Assembly: GCA_005884115.1 (NCBI GenBank)
Contig: VAXW01000005.1
Coordinates: 496,001-560,000, forward strand
Direction of reading: 5' to 3'
Length of the DNA: 64,000 nucleotides
From: Actinomycetota bacterium
Lineage (GTDB): Bacteria; Actinomycetota; Thermoleophilia; Solirubrobacterales; Solirubrobacteraceae
The translations under genes were made by a program, and so were the position numbers. The notes under the pieces were generated by a model. It had not been told where the DNA came from, did no database searches, and worked only from the letters and a program-made list of their open reading frames with translations. Below, piece by piece: positions 1-8,283 of the stretch (position 1 is its first letter; each line of letters starts with the position of its first letter).

Positions 1-714
1 GGCACGCCGAGCTACGAGATCGAGGACTTCCAGGCGATCACGGACGCGATCCGCGCGGAGGTGGGCGATGAGGTGATCGTCAACTTCTCGACGGGAACGA
101 TCGGCGTGCCGGTGGCCAAGCGCGTCGAATACCTGCGCGCCTGCCGGCCGGAGGTGGCGGCTCTGAACATGGGCTCGATGAACTACGCCAAGTACTCGCG
201 CTCGCGGCGGGACTTCGTCTTCAAAGCTGTCTTCGCGAACCCCTTCGAGGAGATCATCGAGCTGCTCGAGGCGATGAACGAGCTGGGAATAAAACCGGAG
301 CACGAGTGCTTCGACGTTGGCCACGTCGGAAGCCTTGCGCCGCTGGTCGACATGGGCGTCCTGCATGAGCCCCTGCACGTCGACTGCGTGATGGGCGTCG
401 TGGGCGGCATCCCGCCGACGGCGCGGAACCTGGCGGCGATGGTCGAGAACATCCCCGCCGGCAGCCACTGGGGCGTGATCGGCATCTCGCGCGACCAGTG
501 GATGCTGGTCTCGGCGGCGCTCACCCTGGGCGGCTCGATCAGGGTCGGCCTCGAGGACAACCTCTACCTGCCGGATGGGGTGATGGCGCGCTCGAACGGC
601 GAGCTGATCGCGAAGGCGCGGCAGATGACCGAAGACGTCGGCCGCCGGCCGGCGACCGTCGAGGAGGCGCGCGGGATGCTGGCGGTCCCGCAGCGCGTGG
701 GGAGCGGGGCGTGA
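1..714 (+). CDS. 3-keto-5-aminohexanoate cleavage family protein (BKACE), 5' end missing
   Basis: The frame is open from base 1, so the N-terminus lies outside the window and 237 codons are visible. The sequence has the C-terminal half of the beta-keto acid cleavage enzyme family (former DUF849): NFSTGTIG, an ALNMGSMNY segment, FDVGHVGSL and the GLEDNLYLPDG signature near the end. Family members are metal-dependent TIM-barrel enzymes that condense a beta-keto acid with acetyl-CoA to give acetoacetate and a new acyl-CoA. The substrate cannot be read from this fragment. The neighbouring CaiB-like gene, 100 bp downstream on the same strand, fits a role in acyl-CoA metabolism. Confidence 0.85.
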   Translation, partial: GTPSYEIEDFQAITDAIRAEVGDEVIVNFSTGTIGVPVAKRVEYLRACRPEVAALNMGSMNYAKYSRSRRDFVFKAVFANPFEEIIELLEAMNELGIKPEHECFDVGHVGSLAPLVDMGVLHEPLHVDCVMGVVGGIPPTARNLAAMVENIPAGSHWGVIGISRDQWMLVSAALTLGGSIRVGLEDNLYLPDGVMARSNGELIAKARQMTEDVGRRPATVEEARGMLAVPQRVGSGA

Positions 715-814
715 GAGAGTTGATTTTGAGGGACGGCCTCGCGGCCGCCGATGGGTCGCGTCGTGTAGTTACTAGCGGCCCCGTCTGGGAAGCGCGCGCT
801 GGAGGGCATCGGGG

Positions 815-2158
815 ATGAGCGGCGCGCTCGAGGGTATCCGCGTGCTCGACCTCTCGCGCCTGCTGCCGGGAGGGTTCTGCTCGCTGCTGCTGGCTGACTT
901 CGGCGCGGAGGTGCTGAAGGTGGAGGACATGGGCATGGGCGACTACGTGCGCTGGTCGCCGCCTTACTACGAGGGCGCGCACGAGAGCGCGCGCTCGGCG
1001 CTGTTCTTGGCGCTGAACCGCAACAAGCGCTCGATCCGACTCGACCTCAAGCACGAGCGCGGCCGCGAGGCGCTGCTGCGCTTGGTGCGCGAGCACGACG
1101 TCCTGCTCGAGTCGTTCCGCCCCGGCGTGCTCGAGCGGCTGGGCGTGGGCTACGAGCGCATGCGCGAGGAGAACGCGGGCCTCGTCTACTGCGCGATCAC
1201 GGGCTATGGCCAGCACAGCAGCATGCGCGATCGCTCGGGCCACGACATGAACTACCTGGGGCTCATAGGCCTGCTCGGTCTGAGCGGCGCGAGCGGCTCA
1301 GAGCCGGTGCAGTCGGCGGGCCAGATCGCGGACATCGGCGGCGGCGCGCTGATGGCGGCCTTCGCGATCATGGCGGCGCTGCGCGAGCGCGACGGCGGGG
1401 CCGGCGAGCCCGGGTCGGGCGAGGGGCAGTTCGTCGACGTCTCGATGGCTGACGGCTCGCTGTCGTGGCTTGCGATGGTCGCGGGGGCGTACTTCGCCGA
1501 CGGCGTTGTGCCGCGGCGCGGCGATCTGATGCTGGCGGGCGCGGCGATCTGCTACCGCCCGTATGAGTGCGCGGACGGGTGGGTCACGCTGGGCGCGCTC
1601 GAGCCGAAGTTCTTTCAGGCCTTCTGCCGCGGCGTCGGCCGCGAGGATCTGATCGCCAGGCAGTTCGAGCGCCCGGGCTCTGAGGCGCATGCGCAGCTGG
1701 TGGAGATCTTCAAGGGCCGCACGCGCGCGCAGTGGGAGGAGTTCGCCAGCCAGAACGACTGCTGCCTCGAGCCGGTGCTGGAGCTGGACGAGGCGCTCTC
1801 ATCGCAGCTCGTGCACGAGCGCGAGATGGTCGTCGAGATCGAGCAGCCGGGCGCCGAGCGGAAGGTGCGCTCGCTGGGCGTGCCGTTCAAGCTCTCGCGC
1901 ACCCCCGGTCAGCACGACCGCCTGCCGGGCCCGGCGCTGGGCGAGCACACCGAGGAAGCGCTGCTGGCGGCCGGCTACTCCGCGGCCGAGGTGGCGGAGC
2001 TGCTGGCCGAGGGCGCGGCGGCCGGACCGGCACCCTCTGGGCCACAGGCATCCTCTGGGGCACAGGCACCCTCTGGGGCACAGGCACCCTCTGGGGCACA
2101 GGCGGGGGCCGAGCACCCTGAAGGGCACAGGCAGGCAGCCGCGGGCTTTCGCGCATGA
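815..2158 (+). CDS. CaiB/BaiF family protein, alpha-methylacyl-CoA racemase-like
   Basis: A 447-residue class III CoA-transferase fold protein. The N-terminus (LEGIRVLDLSRLLPGG) and the FRPGVLERLG and GHDMNYLGL motifs are typical. His143 in GHDMNYL and Asp173 in ADIGGG are 30 residues apart, the same spacing as the catalytic His/Asp pair of alpha-methylacyl-CoA racemases. Racemase or epimerase activity on 2-methylacyl-CoA is therefore more likely than CoA transfer, though the family is hard to split by eye. Oddity: the last 60 or so residues are low complexity, built on four 18-bp tandem repeats giving APSGAQ units, and follow the end of the normal fold. It probably shares a transcript with the upstream BKACE gene. 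Confidence 0.85.
   Translation: MSGALEGIRVLDLSRLLPGGFCSLLLADFGAEVLKVEDMGMGDYVRWSPPYYEGAHESARSALFLALNRNKRSIRLDLKHERGREALLRLVREHDVLLESFRPGVLERLGVGYERMREENAGLVYCAITGYGQHSSMRDRSGHDMNYLGLIGLLGLSGASGSEPVQSAGQIADIGGGALMAAFAIMAALRERDGGAGEPGSGEGQFVDVSMADGSLSWLAMVAGAYFADGVVPRRGDLMLAGAAICYRPYECADGWVTLGALEPKFFQAFCRGVGREDLIARQFERPGSEAHAQLVEIFKGRTRAQWEEFASQNDCCLEPVLELDEALSSQLVHEREMVVEIEQPGAERKVRSLGVPFKLSRTPGQHDRLPGPALGEHTEEALLAAGYSAAEVAELLAEGAAAGPAPSGPQASSGAQAPSGAQAPSGAQAGAEHPEGHRQAAAGFRA
2029..2100 (+). repeat. Four 18-bp tandem repeats in the CaiB-like gene
   Basis: Four copies of an 18-bp unit (ggcaccctctggggcaca) lie head to tail. The third and fourth are identical; the first two differ by one base each. 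The unit is six codons, so copy-number change would keep the frame. It encodes APSGAQ-like hexapeptides beyond the catalytic fold. Confidence 0.9.
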
Positions 2159-2174
2159 ACGGCAGGTGGGGGCA

Positions 2175-2897
2175 TTGAGCGCGACCGCGGCGGAGCAACG
2201 GATGTTGAAGATGTCGGAGCTGGCGGAGCGCTCGGGCGTGAGCGCGGGAACGATTCGCCACTACCTGCGCGAGGGGCTGCTGGGGGACGGCGCGGACATC
2301 GTGCGCACGAGCCGCAACATGGCCTACTACCCCGCGGAGTACGTGGAGCGCATCGCGCTGATCAAGCGCTTGCAGCAGCAGCGGTTCATGCCGCTGCGCG
2401 TGATCAGGGGAGCGCTGCAGGAAGACCCCGACCGGGTGAGCGCGCTGATCGAGCTCGAGGACCGCATCCTGGAGCGGGCGCTGGCGAGCGCGGAGGACGA
2501 CGGGCGCGTGCCAGCGCGTGAGGTGCGCGAGCGCTACGACATCCCTCGCAACGTGCTCGAGCGCCTGGCAGAGATCGGCGTGCTGACGCCGACGCGCGCG
2601 GGCTATGACCCCAACGACGTGAAGATCATCGAGGCGATCGCGAGCTTCCGCGCGGGCGGCTACGAGGAGGCGCTCGGCTTCACCGTCTACGACACGCTGC
2701 GCTACCGCGAAGCGCTCGAGCCGCTGGTCGCCCAGGAGGTGAGCGCGCTGCTCGGCCGCCTGGCGGGCGAGGTGGACGTCGAGCGGGCGCTCGAGATCGT
2801 GGAGGCGGGCGCGGAGCCCCTGCGCGAGCTGCTTGGCGCGATGCACTCGAAGCTCTTGCTCGCAGAGCTTCGCCGCGAGCGCGCGAGCCTGCGCTGA
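2175..2897 (+). CDS. MerR-family transcriptional regulator
   Basis: A 240-residue protein. An N-terminal MerR winged helix (MLKMSELAERSGVSAGTIRHYLREGLL) is followed by RLQQQRFMPLRVIRGAL, the usual second half of a MerR DNA-binding domain. The C-terminal 150 residues carry no recognisable metal or drug motif, so the effector is unknown. I chose the TTG start because AGGTGGGGG sits six bases before it; an ATG at 2202 is the alternative. The gene starts 16 bases after the CaiB-like gene and may regulate the acyl-CoA genes before it (inference). Confidence 0.8.
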   Translation: MSATAAEQRMLKMSELAERSGVSAGTIRHYLREGLLGDGADIVRTSRNMAYYPAEYVERIALIKRLQQQRFMPLRVIRGALQEDPDRVSALIELEDRILERALASAEDDGRVPAREVRERYDIPRNVLERLAEIGVLTPTRAGYDPNDVKIIEAIASFRAGGYEEALGFTVYDTLRYREALEPLVAQEVSALLGRLAGEVDVERALEIVEAGAEPLRELLGAMHSKLLLAELRRERASLR

Positions 2898-2902
2898 GGC
2901 CC

Positions 2903-2918
2903 GCGCGCCCCGGCGCGC
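2903..2918. terminator. GC-rich hairpin between convergent genes
   Basis: Complementary arms GCGCGC (2903-2908) and GCGCGC (2913-2918) lie six bases after the MerR stop and 67 bases past the stop of the convergent secreted-protein gene. There is no T-tract, so termination is a weak inference. Confidence 0.3.
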
Positions 2919-2984
2919 AGTGGCTGACGCGGTGCCGCCCCCGGGCGGGCCGTTCTCAGGACCGGCGGCCGGCTGGCACGAAGC

Positions 2985-3818
2985 TCAGCAGACGTTCATT
3001 TCGCACTGGCGAAGCTCGACCTTGACCGTTTTCGGGCTGGTTTTCTGAATCTCAAGCAGGGTCAGCGTCGCTTCTTCAAAGGCGCCTCCACCAACGGAGC
3101 CTTCCAGAACGTCCTTGGGTTCGCCTTCAAATTTTTGCGGGTCCTGTTTGCCTCCCGTGACGGTGAATTCGAGCGGCTCTTTGTTCAGCATCTTGTTGGT
3201 CAGGAGTTTGAATTTGCCTTCTTTGATTTCGCCAACCTTGACGATGACCGAGCCTCGCAACACGACGGGTATCGGACCGCAGGAGAATTCTGCGAATACT
3301 TCGGAGGTCTGGCCCGCGAAATCGACGCCATCGACGTTTTTTTCTTCTTTCGCTTCTTTTTTGACGATGCCCGGTGCGCCGTGGAGTTTGAGCGTGTTGA
3401 CGTGACCCGCCGGCTGACTGGCGCTTGAGCATTCGGAGCCCAGCGCTTCGCAGCCGCTGAATGCCAGGACGATGTTTTTCTGTTCTCTGCTGCCGGGGCC
3501 GTATTCGCCTTCTGTCTGCGTCTCGCCCGTGCACGAGACTTCGGAGCCGGGCGCGACGGTCAGCACGACCTTCCCGGACAGGGGTTTTTTTTCGCCCGTG
3601 AACGCGACCGCGGAGCTCAGAGGCGCCCATTCGAACTTCTGTTCTTCGGCCGATTTGGCCAGCTTCGTGCAGCCGGCGTTCTTGAATTTGCCGCCCGCCG
3701 CTTTCGTGCATTTCCCGAATTCGAGGCTGCCGGGCGTCGCTAGCGCGTCTGTGCTGAAGAGCGCGAACGCCATGCAGGCCGCCAGAAGACACGCTGCAGT
3801 CGTGGTCCTGCGCACCAT
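2985..3818 (-). CDS. Secreted protein, Cys-containing family A (paralogue of 9582-10460)
   Basis: A 277-residue protein with an N-terminal signal peptide (MVRRTTTAACLLAACMAFAL, cleavage likely after DALA). The mature part carries GSLEFGKC, KFKNAGCTKL, a KFEW segment, FSGCEALGSEC, FSCGPIPV and TNKMLNK, and ends VKVELRQCEMNVC. The same landmarks occur in the same order in the gene at 9582. Function is unknown; paired cysteines suggest disulfides outside the cell. I start at 3818 rather than the upstream ATG at 3842 because GGAGGGAAGG sits just before it and the signal peptide begins there. Glu and Lys are written almost only as GAA and AAA, unlike flanking genes. An 8-A run on the coding strand lies at 3585-3592. 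Confidence 0.75.
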   Translation of the reverse strand: MVRRTTTAACLLAACMAFALFSTDALATPGSLEFGKCTKAAGGKFKNAGCTKLAKSAEEQKFEWAPLSSAVAFTGEKKPLSGKVVLTVAPGSEVSCTGETQTEGEYGPGSREQKNIVLAFSGCEALGSECSSASQPAGHVNTLKLHGAPGIVKKEAKEEKNVDGVDFAGQTSEVFAEFSCGPIPVVLRGSVIVKVGEIKEGKFKLLTNKMLNKEPLEFTVTGGKQDPQKFEGEPKDVLEGSVGGGAFEEATLTLLEIQKTSPKTVKVELRQCEMNVC

Positions 3819-3872
3819 GGCCTTCCCTCCGATCATCCTCATCCCGCGACCGAGCGGCCGCGCCTCAAGCGT

Positions 3873-3901
3873 GGCTTACCACCGGGCGCGCGGGGTGTCA
3901 A
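3873..3901 (-). promoter_or_regulatory. Promoter of the family-A secreted protein gene
   Basis: On the minus strand TTGACA (3901-3896) and TAAGCC (3878-3873) are 17 bases apart. Transcription would start about 50 bases before the ATG at 3818. The -35 is a consensus match; the -10 is partial. Confidence 0.55.
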
Positions 3902-3919
3902 GCGCGCGATCGGGCGCTG

Positions 3920-4696
3920 CTACCACACGGCGCGATGGTGCTCGACCACACCTAAGCCATGGGCGAGGGTGATGCCGCCCGGAAGCGTGCCCGAGAAGGT
4001 CCCGAACGGCGCGCGGTAGTCGCTGCGGATCAGCACAAGGTTCTCGCGCCGGCGCCGCTCGGCCTCGGCGTGGAAGCGCAGCTCGTCGCCGTGCTGGTCG
4101 TGGATCCTTCGCAGGTCGGCGCTGAAGCTCACGGGCGGAGCCTCCTCGGGCTCGCCGCCGAGCCAGACCGCGCGCTCGGATCCCGTGGCGGGGTCGTTGA
4201 CGCCGCTCACCAGGTTCCATGCGAGCTCGGCGCCGTCTGTGCCAGTCCCGACCCCGGCCGCCCACCACCACTCGGTGTGACGCGCGTGGTAGCCGGCGGT
4301 GTCGTCGATCACGGCCCGCGCCTCGATCGTTCGCGGGGCGCTCCCACGCAGCGAGAGCGTGCCCTGCGCGCGGATGCCGGCCTGCTTGCGCGTCCACACC
4401 TCGCCGCGCCCGTGCGCGCATCGCGCCTGAAAGCCGGCGTCTTCGCCGAGCGCGAGATCGAGCTCGACGCCGTCGTCGCGAATGCGCATGCGCCCCTGCT
4501 CGAGCTCAACGGTGCCACGCCGCAACAGCGTGTGAGTGCGCTCGCGCAGGCGGTCCTCTGCGCGCTCGTACAACGCCCAGAACGCTTGGCGGGCGGGGCC
4601 GATCTGGACGAGCGCCGCGCATGCCATCAGCTCCTCGCTGAAGATGCCCACGTAGCGCCAGCGCTTGAGCGGACGCCCGCCTCGCATGAGCCTCAT
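3920..4696 (-). CDS. DUF2804-like protein
   Basis: A 258-residue protein with no signal peptide or membrane segment. It begins MRLMRGGRPLKRWRYVGIFS and contains a Trp-rich EWWWAAG segment, a second ERAVW motif and a terminal GLGVVEHHRAVW. These resemble the lipocalin-like DUF2804 family, whose function is not established. It is transcribed away from the nitrilase-TetR operon. The palindromic operator at 4727-4740 lies 30 bp before its start, so it may share control with that operon. A second in-frame ATG is at 4687. Confidence 0.6.
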   Translation of the reverse strand: MRLMRGGRPLKRWRYVGIFSEELMACAALVQIGPARQAFWALYERAEDRLRERTHTLLRRGTVELEQGRMRIRDDGVELDLALGEDAGFQARCAHGRGEVWTRKQAGIRAQGTLSLRGSAPRTIEARAVIDDTAGYHARHTEWWWAAGVGTGTDGAELAWNLVSGVNDPATGSERAVWLGGEPEEAPPVSFSADLRRIHDQHGDELRFHAEAERRRRENLVLIRSDYRAPFGTFSGTLPGGITLAHGLGVVEHHRAVW

Positions 4697-4726
4697 GGCC
4701 CCCACGGACGTTATCCTTGACGCTCC

Positions 4727-4740
4727 TGACTGATCAGTCA
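4727..4740. promoter_or_regulatory. Palindromic operator, probable site of the FadR-type TetR regulator
   Basis: TGACTGATCAGTCA is a perfect 14-bp palindrome in the divergent DUF2804/nitrilase-TetR intergenic region. It lies between a candidate -35 (TTGACG, 4717-4722) and a weak -10 near 4740 for the nitrilase operon, as expected for repression. A near-identical site lies at 62773-62788 before an acyl-CoA dehydrogenase gene. Palindrome and location are seen; binding by the TetR at 5636 is inferred from family knowledge. Confidence 0.65.
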
Positions 4741-4808
4741 ATCTATCGTCGGGTGATGCGCCTGTTCCCGCTGCGGTTGCCGGCGCGCCCGTCGGAGGGG
4801 ATGCTCTG

Positions 4809-5639
4809 GTGAAGGTCGCTGCAGTCCAGCTCAACGCAGGTGCGGATGTGGCGGCCAACATGAACGCCGCCGACCGCCTTACGCGCGCGGCGGCGGCCGA
4901 CGGGGCGCAGCTGATCGTGCTGCCCGAGAAGTGGACGGCGATCGGCTCCGACGAGCAGGTGCGGGCGGCGGCCGAGACGCTCGAGGGCCCGACGATGGCT
5001 TGGGCGGGCGCGCTCGCGCGCGAGCTCGGCGTCGAGCTCGTGGCGGGCTCCTTCGTGGAGAAGCTCGAGGGCACGGACAAGCTGGCCAACACCTCAGTGC
5101 ACGTCGACCGCCGCGGCGAGCTGCGGGCGGTGTACCGCAAGCTGCACATGTTCGACGTGGAAGTCGAGGGGCGCTCCTACCGCGAGTCGGACCTCGAGGA
5201 GGCGGGCAGCGAGATCGTCCTCTCGCACACCGACGAGGGCGTCGAGCTGGGGATGTCGATCTGCTACGACCTGCGCTTCCCCGAGCTGTATCGCATCCTC
5301 GCGGTGCGGGGCGCGCGCGTGCTCACCGTGCCTGCGGCGTTCACGCTCGCGACGACGCGCGACCACTGGGAAACGCTGCTGCGCGCACGCGCGATCGAGA
5401 ACCAGGCCTTCGTGATCGCGGCCAACCAGATCGGAGAGCACCCCGCGGGCATGCGCTCGGGCGGGCGCTCGATGATCGTCGATCCGTGGGGCCTGGTGCT
5501 CGCGCAGGCGCCGGATGAGCCCTCTCACATCGTCGCCGAGCTCGATCTCGAGCGCCAGCGCAAGATCCGCTCGGCGCTGCCCTCGCTGGCCAACCGCCGC
5601 GGCGACGCCTACGTGTGGCCGCAGGAGGTGCGCGCGTGA
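4809..5639 (+). CDS. Carbon-nitrogen hydrolase, nitrilase superfamily (Nit1/Nit2-like amidase)
   Basis: A 276-residue cytosolic amidase. The catalytic triad is visible as Glu40 (LPEKW), Lys111 (YRKLHMFDV) and Cys152 (SICYDLRFPELYR). The KLHMFDV and YDLRFPELYR segments match the branch containing deaminated-glutathione amidase and omega-amidase, so a small alpha-keto-acid amide is the likely substrate, with limited certainty. The start is GTG. The stop overlaps the next gene's start by GTGA, so it is translationally coupled to the TetR regulator and should be controlled from the operator at 4727. Confidence 0.85.
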   Translation: MKVAAVQLNAGADVAANMNAADRLTRAAAADGAQLIVLPEKWTAIGSDEQVRAAAETLEGPTMAWAGALARELGVELVAGSFVEKLEGTDKLANTSVHVDRRGELRAVYRKLHMFDVEVEGRSYRESDLEEAGSEIVLSHTDEGVELGMSICYDLRFPELYRILAVRGARVLTVPAAFTLATTRDHWETLLRARAIENQAFVIAANQIGEHPAGMRSGGRSMIVDPWGLVLAQAPDEPSHIVAELDLERQRKIRSALPSLANRRGDAYVWPQEVRA

Positions 5640-6364
5640 GCGCGGCCCGCGCGCCGCTCCCGCGCCCCGATCCGCCGGGCCGCCGCCGGTCGGCGGCGGG
5701 CGCGCCGGTGCCCGACAAGCGCCGGCTGATCCTCGATGCCGCCGTGCGCGTGTTCGCGCGCCAGGGCTTTCACGCCTGCCGCGTGTCCGACATCGCCGAT
5801 GAGGCGGGCGTGGCGTATGGCCTCGTGTACCACTACTTCGCCTCCAAGGACGAGGTCCTGAACACGCTGTTTCTGGAGCGCTGGAACGTGATGCTCGAGC
5901 ACATCAGGGAGGTCGACGCAAAGCCCTTGCCGGTGCGCGAGAAGCTCGCCGCGATCGCTGCCTTCATCATCGACAGCTATCGCCACGACCCGGATCTGAT
6001 GAAGGTGATCATCGTCGAGGTCACGCGCGCGGCGAACTCCTTCGGCCAGACGCACCTGGCGGAGATCCGCACGGCGTATGAGCTGATCGGAGGGATCGTC
6101 GCCAAGGCACAGGCCGATGGCGACTTCAAGGACGAGATCGAAGCTCGCTTCGCTGCGATGGCTTTCTACGGGACGATCGAGCAGCTGCTGACGGGCTGGA
6201 TCTTCGGACTGCTTCCCCAGGGCGCCGAGGAGTTCGAGCGCGCCAAGTGGCTGGTCGTGGAGACCGTCTGCGGCGGGCTCGAACACGGTGGCGAGGGCGC
6301 GCGTCGTTCGCGCGAGGGTCCGGCGGGCGCCCACCAGCATGCCCGCGGCGGCGCGGCCAAATAG
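5636..6364 (+). CDS. TetR-family regulator, FadR (YsiA)-like
   Basis: A 242-residue protein. Residues about 30-75 form the TetR helix-turn-helix (RLILDAAVRVFARQGF, VSDIADEAGV, YGLVYHYFASKDEVL). The C-terminal half (FAAMAFYGTIEQLLTGWIF) resembles the ligand domain of Bacillus FadR, an acyl-CoA-responsive repressor of beta-oxidation. A Pro/Arg-rich 25-residue N-terminal extension and a disordered tail flank the fold. Translation starts at a GTG overlapping the nitrilase stop. It probably represses its own operon through the palindrome at 4727 and the acyl-CoA dehydrogenase at 62849 through the matching site. Ligand and regulon are inferred. Confidence 0.8.
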   Translation: MSAARAPLPRPDPPGRRRSAAGAPVPDKRRLILDAAVRVFARQGFHACRVSDIADEAGVAYGLVYHYFASKDEVLNTLFLERWNVMLEHIREVDAKPLPVREKLAAIAAFIIDSYRHDPDLMKVIIVEVTRAANSFGQTHLAEIRTAYELIGGIVAKAQADGDFKDEIEARFAAMAFYGTIEQLLTGWIFGLLPQGAEEFERAKWLVVETVCGGLEHGGEGARRSREGPAGAHQHARGGAAK

Positions 6365-6376
6365 ACTGCCGCCGTG

Positions 6377-6511
6377 ATGGAGAACGACATCGTGAAACGC
6401 CTGATGTGGTCGGGCCTGCTCGCGGGCCTGAGCGCGCTCTCGGGGGTCGTGGCGCAGCGCGTGGCCCTGCAGGTGTGGAGGCGGGTATTCGACGAGGAGC
6501 CGCCGGAGTGA
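6377..6511 (+). CDS. Small membrane protein, DUF4235-like (44 aa)
   Basis: This short gene encodes one hydrophobic helix (LMWSGLLAGLSALSGVVA) followed by QRVALQVWRRVFDEEPPE, close to the pattern of small DUF4235 membrane proteins. The start is ATG at 6377, or the GTG just before it. Its stop overlaps the GTG of the holin-family gene, so it looks like the first gene of a three-gene operon. Function is unknown. Confidence 0.6.
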   Translation: MENDIVKRLMWSGLLAGLSALSGVVAQRVALQVWRRVFDEEPPE

Positions 6512-7074
6512 GCACGCCGCCGAGCGCGCCGGAGGAACCGCGCGACGAGCACCCGCAGAACATCGCCGCGGCGATTGCGGAGGTCTCCGAGCGAGCGACC
6601 CAGCTGGTGCGCGAAGAGATCGAGCTGGCCAAGGCGGAGGTCGCCGAGAAGACCGGCAAGCTGATCCGCGGCGCCGTTGTCGGAGCGGTCGCGGGGGTGT
6701 TCGTGCTGATGGCGCTGATCTTCGCGCTGGTGGGGTGCGCGTGGCTGCTGTACTACTACCTGCCGGGCAACAACTTCACCTACTTCTGGGGCTTCTTCGC
6801 GCTCGCCGCTGGGCTGCTCCTGCTGGGCGCGCTCGCGGGGTGGATCGCCGCCAAAGCCGTGAAAAAAGGCGCGCCGCCGGTGCCCAACATGGCGATCGAG
6901 GAGGCGCGCAAGATCCGCGAGACGGTCAGCGGCGAGGATGCTTCCGGCGCGAGCGCGAGCGCAACCGCCGCCATCTCGGCCGCACCTCCCACGGAGCCGG
7001 ACGCCTCGGTGCGCGATGCCGTGGGCGCATACTCGGCCGCCGGGGCGGGCGGCGCCGAGGAGGGCAAGAGCTGA
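6508..7074 (+). CDS. Phage holin family protein (DUF1469-like membrane protein)
   Basis: A 188-residue protein. An amphipathic N-terminal helix (AEVSERATQLVREEIELAKAE) precedes two transmembrane helices, at about residues 55-80 and 90-115, and a disordered Ala/Ser-rich tail. This is the chromosomal actinobacterial holin-superfamily architecture, usually of unknown envelope function and not a sign of prophage. It overlaps both neighbours by a few bases. I see no lysin or other phage gene nearby. Confidence 0.75.
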   Translation: MSTPPSAPEEPRDEHPQNIAAAIAEVSERATQLVREEIELAKAEVAEKTGKLIRGAVVGAVAGVFVLMALIFALVGCAWLLYYYLPGNNFTYFWGFFALAAGLLLLGALAGWIAAKAVKKGAPPVPNMAIEEARKIRETVSGEDASGASASATAAISAAPPTEPDASVRDAVGAYSAAGAGGAEEGKS

Positions 7075-7292
7075 TGGCCGGGCGCTCGCCCGCGGAGATC
7101 CGCAGCTCGATCGAGAACAACCGCATGGAGCTCGCGGTCTCGATCGGTCGTCTGCGCGGCGAGGTCGAGCGCCTCACGGACTGGCGCGGGCACCTGCAGC
7201 GCCATCGCAACGAGGTCAACATCGGGGCTGCGGTGCTGGGCGTCGCGATCGGAGTGCGCCTCCTGAGCCGCCGCCGCCGGCGGCGGCGCTGA
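7074..7292 (+). CDS. DUF3618 family protein
   Basis: A 72-residue protein beginning MAGRSPAEIRSSIENNRMEL, the N-terminal signature of DUF3618 (SP.EIR..IE..R.EL). A short hydrophobic stretch near the C-terminus ends in a polyarginine tail. It commonly accompanies the holin-family protein in actinobacteria. Its ATG overlaps the previous TGA by one base. Function is unknown. Confidence 0.75.
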   Translation: MAGRSPAEIRSSIENNRMELAVSIGRLRGEVERLTDWRGHLQRHRNEVNIGAAVLGVAIGVRLLSRRRRRRR

Positions 7293-7293
7293 A

Positions 7294-7308
7294 GCGCGGG
7301 TCCCGCGC
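7294..7308 (+). terminator. Hairpin after the DUF3618 gene
   Basis: Arms GCGCGG (7294-7299) and CCGCGC (7303-7308) flank a 3-base loop two bases after the stop codon. No T-tract follows. The gap 7309-7406 before the convergent DegV gene holds nothing else I can identify. Confidence 0.35.
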
Positions 7309-7406
7309 GAGCGGCCGGAGGCCGGTGCTTGGAGGCGCCGGCTCGACGCGCTCGCGGCGCTGGCGCCCGCCCGACGCGCTTGACGCGCCAGCGCCGGTCG
7401 CGCCGC

Positions 7407-8282
7407 TCAGCTGAGCAGCGTGCGCGGGACGCCTCCCACGCCGATCAGGCCGGGGCCGGTGTAGGTGCCGATCACGGGGCCGATCTCCGAGGTGAAGACG
7501 GGCTCTGAGTCGAAGATCTCGCGGCAGCGCTCGATCAGTCGGTGCGCCTGGTCGGGCGCCTGGATGTGCTGCACGACCCAGCCGTCACAGCCGCGCTCGC
7601 GCAGCTCGTGCGCGTAGTCGACCATGCGCTCGAACGCCCGTCCAGCCGTGCGCACGCGCTCGACGGGCACGATTTCGGACTCGAGCGAGAGGATCGGCTT
7701 GATGCGAAGCGTGCCGCCGAGCCACGCCTGGGCCCTGCCGATGCGCCCGCCGCGTCTGAGGTACTCGAGCGTGTCGACGCAGAACCACATGCGCAGCGAG
7801 CGCTTGGCCTCCTCCACGCGGGCGACGACCGCCTCTCTTTCGGCGCCGCCGCGCGCGGCTGCGCACGCGGCGAGCACGAGCAGCCCCTCGCCGCCGCAGG
7901 CCCGTTCGCTGTCGACCACCTCCACGCGCTCGCCGAGGCCGCGCTCGACTAGCAGCGCGTGAGCCTGCCGCGCCGCCTCGCAGGTGCCCGAGATGCCGCC
8001 TGCCAGATGCACGGAGACGATGTCGCTGCCGTTCTCCAGCAGCGGCTCCCACACGGCGAGGAAGTCACCGATCGACGGCTGCGAGGTGCTCGGCAGCTCC
8101 TCCTCCTCGCGCAGGCGCGCGTAGAAGGCGTCGAACGCCCCCATCTCGAGCTCGCGCTCGGGCGCGCCGTGCCAGCCCACGTACAGGCTCACCTGATGGA
8201 TTCCCTCGCTCGCGGCGGTGGCCGCCGGCAGGTAGTGGGTCGAATCGGTGACTATCGCGACGGAGGCCATCCGCCGCGGCAC
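7407..8282 (-). CDS. DegV family fatty-acid-binding protein
   Basis: A 291-residue DegV (FakB-type) protein. It has the opening VAIVTDSTHYLP, the TSQPS segment, HLAGGISGTCEAA, VDTLEYLRRGGRIGRAQA and IKPILSLE, all characteristic. DegV proteins bind a fatty acid and in Firmicutes present it to the kinase FakA; no FakA-like gene is seen here. The start may be the GTG at 8282 or the ATG at 8270; the ATG gives the more typical N-terminus. It lies directly downstream of glutaredoxin on the same strand. Confidence 0.85.
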   Translation of the reverse strand: MPRRMASVAIVTDSTHYLPAATAASEGIHQVSLYVGWHGAPERELEMGAFDAFYARLREEEELPSTSQPSIGDFLAVWEPLLENGSDIVSVHLAGGISGTCEAARQAHALLVERGLGERVEVVDSERACGGEGLLVLAACAAARGGAEREAVVARVEEAKRSLRMWFCVDTLEYLRRGGRIGRAQAWLGGTLRIKPILSLESEIVPVERVRTAGRAFERMVDYAHELRERGCDGWVVQHIQAPDQAHRLIERCREIFDSEPVFTSEIGPVIGTYTGPGLIGVGGVPRTLLS

Positions 8283-8283
8283 G

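Noticed and set aside
3307..3600. Frameshift in the family-A secreted gene at its poly-A runs
   Set aside because: The frame stays aligned with its paralogue on both sides of each run, including the conserved C-terminal motif.
6508..7292. Holin-family gene as a sign of a prophage
   Set aside because: The DUF4235-like/holin/DUF3618 trio is a normal chromosomal set in actinobacteria and no other phage gene is present.
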